Of a DNA stretch of 64,000 nt, positions 62,304 through 64,000 are shown piece by piece; the stretch's first letter is position 1; each line of letters starts with the position of its first letter. Where the stretch lies: assembly GCF_044769865.1 (NCBI RefSeq), contig NZ_JBIZWA010000001.1:1674001-1738000 (forward strand), read 5' to 3'. Both the position numbers and the translations under genes were made by a program. The stretch comes from Homoserinimonas sp044769865 (lineage in GTDB: Bacteria > Actinomycetota > Actinomycetes > Actinomycetales > Microbacteriaceae). The notes under the pieces are model-generated. The model ran no database searches. It saw nothing but the letters and a program-made list of their open reading frames with translations, and was not told the origin of the DNA.

Positions 62304-62424
62304 GGAACGGGATGGGGCCCACGAAGACCGTGTAGGCCCATCCGGCGAAGAGCACCGCGCCAACGACGACGAGAGCCCAGGACCAGAAGGTGACCGCGCC
62401 GCGCGCGCCGTTGCGATTGCTCAT
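62293..62424 (-). CDS. 43-residue single-pass membrane protein
   Basis: A short basic start (SNRNGARG) is followed by FWSWALVVVGAVLFAGWAYT, one membrane helix, and a short outer end. Its 3' end overlaps the ABC ATPase gene by 11 bases, and it stands 22 bases after the MFS gene on the same strand, so it may be co-transcribed with that transporter. No ribosome site is obvious. No family is recognised. Confidence 0.55.
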
Positions 62425-62446
62425 GGCATCCATTCTACCCAGCGCG

Positions 62447-63805
62447 TCAGCGCTCGATGTCGACGTCCTTGGTCTCCTTGCCGATGATGAGCGACACGAG
62501 GGTGATCGCCGCCATGACGGCCAGGTAGACGCCCACGAGCACGGGGCTGCCGTCGGCCATGGCCCACAGCCACACGGCGATGAAGGGGGCGACGGCCGCG
62601 CCGAGGATCGAGCTCACATTGTAGGAGATGCCGGAGCCCGTGTAGCGCACATTGGTGGGGAACAGCTCGGGCAGCAGTGCACCCATGGGCCCGAAGGTGA
62701 AGCCCATGAGGGTGAAACCGATGATGAGCCACGCCATGACGCCCACGAAGCCCGCGCCGAGGAGGGGCACCCACAGGAGCCCGAAGGCGATGATGGCGAG
62801 CGTCACGACTATGAGCGTGCGGCGACGGCCGAATCGGTCGGCGAGGGGGCCTGAGACGAGCGTGAAGATTCCGAAGAAGACGACGCCGACGATCATCATG
62901 AGCACGAAGGTCGTGTAGTCGTAGCCGAGTCCCGGCTGCACGCCCGAGTCCTGCGGATCGATCGGGGCGCGCCCGTAGCTCAGCGAGAACGTGGTCATGA
63001 GGTAGAAGAGCACGTAGGTCGCCAGCATGAAGAAGGTGCCGAGGATCAGCTCCCGCCAGTTGCGGCGCACGACGAGGCCGAGCGGCAGCTTGACGACGCG
63101 TCCACCCGTGACGGTCTTGGAGAAGGCCGTGCTCTCGACGAGCTTGAGTCGCACCCACAGGCCCACGATGACCATGACGGCCGAGAAGAGGAAGGGGATG
63201 CGCCATCCCCACTCGAGGAAGGCCTCGGAGGGGCGGCTGGGGTCGTCGGAGGGGAGGAGCGCCGCGATGATGAGGAACAGGCCGTTGGCGATGATGAAGC
63301 CGATGGGGGCGCCCAGCTGCGGGAAGGTGCCGTACCAGGCGCGCTTGCCCTTCGGCGCGTTCTCGGTCGCGACAAGCGCGGCACCGCTCCATTCGCCGCC
63401 GAGCGCGAAGCCCTGGGCGAGACGGAGGATGACGAGCAGGAGGGGCGCGAACCATCCGATCACCAGGTAGGTCGGCAGCACGCCGATGAGGAAGGTCGCG
63501 ATACCCATCGTCAGGAGGGCGGCGACGAGCGTGGTCTTGCGGCCCACCTTGTCGCCGAGGTGGCCGAAGAAGACCGCACCGAGCGGCCTCGCGACCATGG
63601 CGGCGCCAAAGATCGCGAAGGAGGAGAGCAGCGCGGTCGTCTCGTCCCCGGCGGGGAAGAACAGGTGTGGGAACACGAGCACCGCCGCGGTGGCATAGAC
63701 GTAGAAGTCGTAGAACTCGATCGTCGTGCCGACGAGGCTCGCGAGCACGACGCGCGAGCGTGGATTGGCCGGGGTGGGCACTTCAGCGGTGGCGTTGACA
63801 GACAT
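62447..63805 (-). CDS. MFS transporter, metabolite:H+ symporter (MHS) family
   Basis: A 452-residue symporter with 12 membrane segments. The MHS landmarks are present: SLVGTTIEFYDFYVYATAA, the loop motif GHLGDKVGRKTT, RLAQGFALGGEWSGAALVATE and a second-half GPLADRFGRRRT. The family carries shikimate, ketoglutarate, proline/betaine and similar compounds, so a link with the quinate/shikimate genes is possible but distant. ATG 63805 follows AGGAAG by seven bases; an in-frame TTG two codons earlier is less likely. Confidence 0.9.
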   Translation of the reverse strand: MSVNATAEVPTPANPRSRVVLASLVGTTIEFYDFYVYATAAVLVFPHLFFPAGDETTALLSSFAIFGAAMVARPLGAVFFGHLGDKVGRKTTLVAALLTMGIATFLIGVLPTYLVIGWFAPLLLVILRLAQGFALGGEWSGAALVATENAPKGKRAWYGTFPQLGAPIGFIIANGLFLIIAALLPSDDPSRPSEAFLEWGWRIPFLFSAVMVIVGLWVRLKLVESTAFSKTVTGGRVVKLPLGLVVRRNWRELILGTFFMLATYVLFYLMTTFSLSYGRAPIDPQDSGVQPGLGYDYTTFVLMMIVGVVFFGIFTLVSGPLADRFGRRRTLIVVTLAIIAFGLLWVPLLGAGFVGVMAWLIIGFTLMGFTFGPMGALLPELFPTNVRYTGSGISYNVSSILGAAVAPFIAVWLWAMADGSPVLVGVYLAVMAAITLVSLIIGKETKDVDIER

Positions 63806-63868
63806 GGGCAACTTCCTACGTGTACGGACGATTCATCCTATGCCCGCGGCACGCTGGCCCCTCGCACG

Positions 63869-64000
63869 CTACGCCCGGATGTCTCGCAACACCACTGCCG
63901 TCGCGAGCGCCGCGGATGCCGCCTCCGCGCCCTTGTCCTCCTTCGACCCCGGCAGCCCGGCCCGGTCGAGGCCCTGCTGCTCGTCGTCGAGGGTGAGCAG
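63869..64000 (-). CDS. ribH: 6,7-dimethyl-8-ribityllumazine synthase, C-terminal end (continues outside window)
   Basis: The last 43 residues of lumazine synthase. The frame runs off the window edge and ends in a TAG stop. The C-terminal pattern LLTLDDEQQGLDRAGLPG, then EDKGAEAASAALATAVVLRD is characteristic for RibH, which condenses ribityl-aminouracil with a C4 phosphate in riboflavin synthesis. The catalytic His and the rest lie outside the window. Confidence 0.85.
   Translation of the reverse strand: MLTLDDEQQGLDRAGLPGSKEDKGAEAASAALATAVVLRDIRA

Overview
The window is GC-rich (roughly 70 percent) actinobacterial chromosome. The gene order topA-tmk-holB behind a Tad pilus locus, the DUF4244-type pilin, high-GC codon choice, frequent GTG starts, ATGA/GTGA/TGATG gene overlaps and many apparently leaderless promoters fit the Microbacteriaceae (Micrococcales). 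I see no phage, insertion sequence, CRISPR array or plasmid genes. Two genes are cut by the window edges: mqo on the left and ribH on the right.

Layout. 1-4.9 kb: end of mqo, then a three-gene sensory operon (histidine kinase, a second kinase-like membrane protein without catalytic residues, LuxR-type response regulator) running into tdk. 4.9-11.3 kb: tRNA-Pro, metallophosphoesterase, class A PBP with PASTA domains, a small DUF4177-like protein, RidA and acs. 11.3-18.4 kb: Tad pilus genes, topA, tmk. 18.4-22.7 kb: a 1382-residue repeat-rich surface protein set between tmk and holB. 22.7-27.4 kb: holB, lipoprotein hydrolase, TetR regulator, tRNA-Thr, secreted collagen-like protein. 27.5-29.7 kb: a methionine/alanine-type NSS transporter (metP-metS) bracketed by two paralogous tiny acidic proteins, one frameshifted. 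29.7-37.1 kb: a probable quinate/shikimate catabolic locus (dehydroshikimate dehydratase/HPPD-like fusion facing a TRAP transporter, AroE-family dehydrogenase, phosphotriesterase-like protein and TetR regulator). 37.1-41.4 kb: CAP-like secreted protein, Gfo/Idh/MocA oxidoreductase, a PBP4-like protein that has lost all three active-site motifs, nicotinamidase. 41.5-49.0 kb: acetoacetate/acyl-CoA genes (scoAB, SDR, two thiolases, enoyl-CoA hydratase, MaoC) with a VOC protein and an rRNA/tRNA methyltransferase between. 49.1-52.7 kb: PadR regulator, a 22-bp perfect inverted repeat and a type III PKS-methyltransferase-flavoprotein operon (phenolic lipid type). 52.9-64 kb: ABC exporter, RarD-like permease, XRE-cupin regulator, DUF1028 protein, a complete dipeptide-type ABC importer, MFS symporter, ribH.

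How it may fit together. The most interesting signal is the word CTGTACCCCG, found in non-coding DNA ahead of the sensor kinase gene itself, the Tad operon, the repeat surface protein (there a perfect 19-bp palindrome) and the CAP-like secreted protein (three half-sites in 75 bp). These are all cell-surface genes, so I propose that the LuxR-type regulator, or another unknown regulator, runs a cell-surface regulon through this site. The proposal rests on reading the sequence; no database search or experiment supports it yet.
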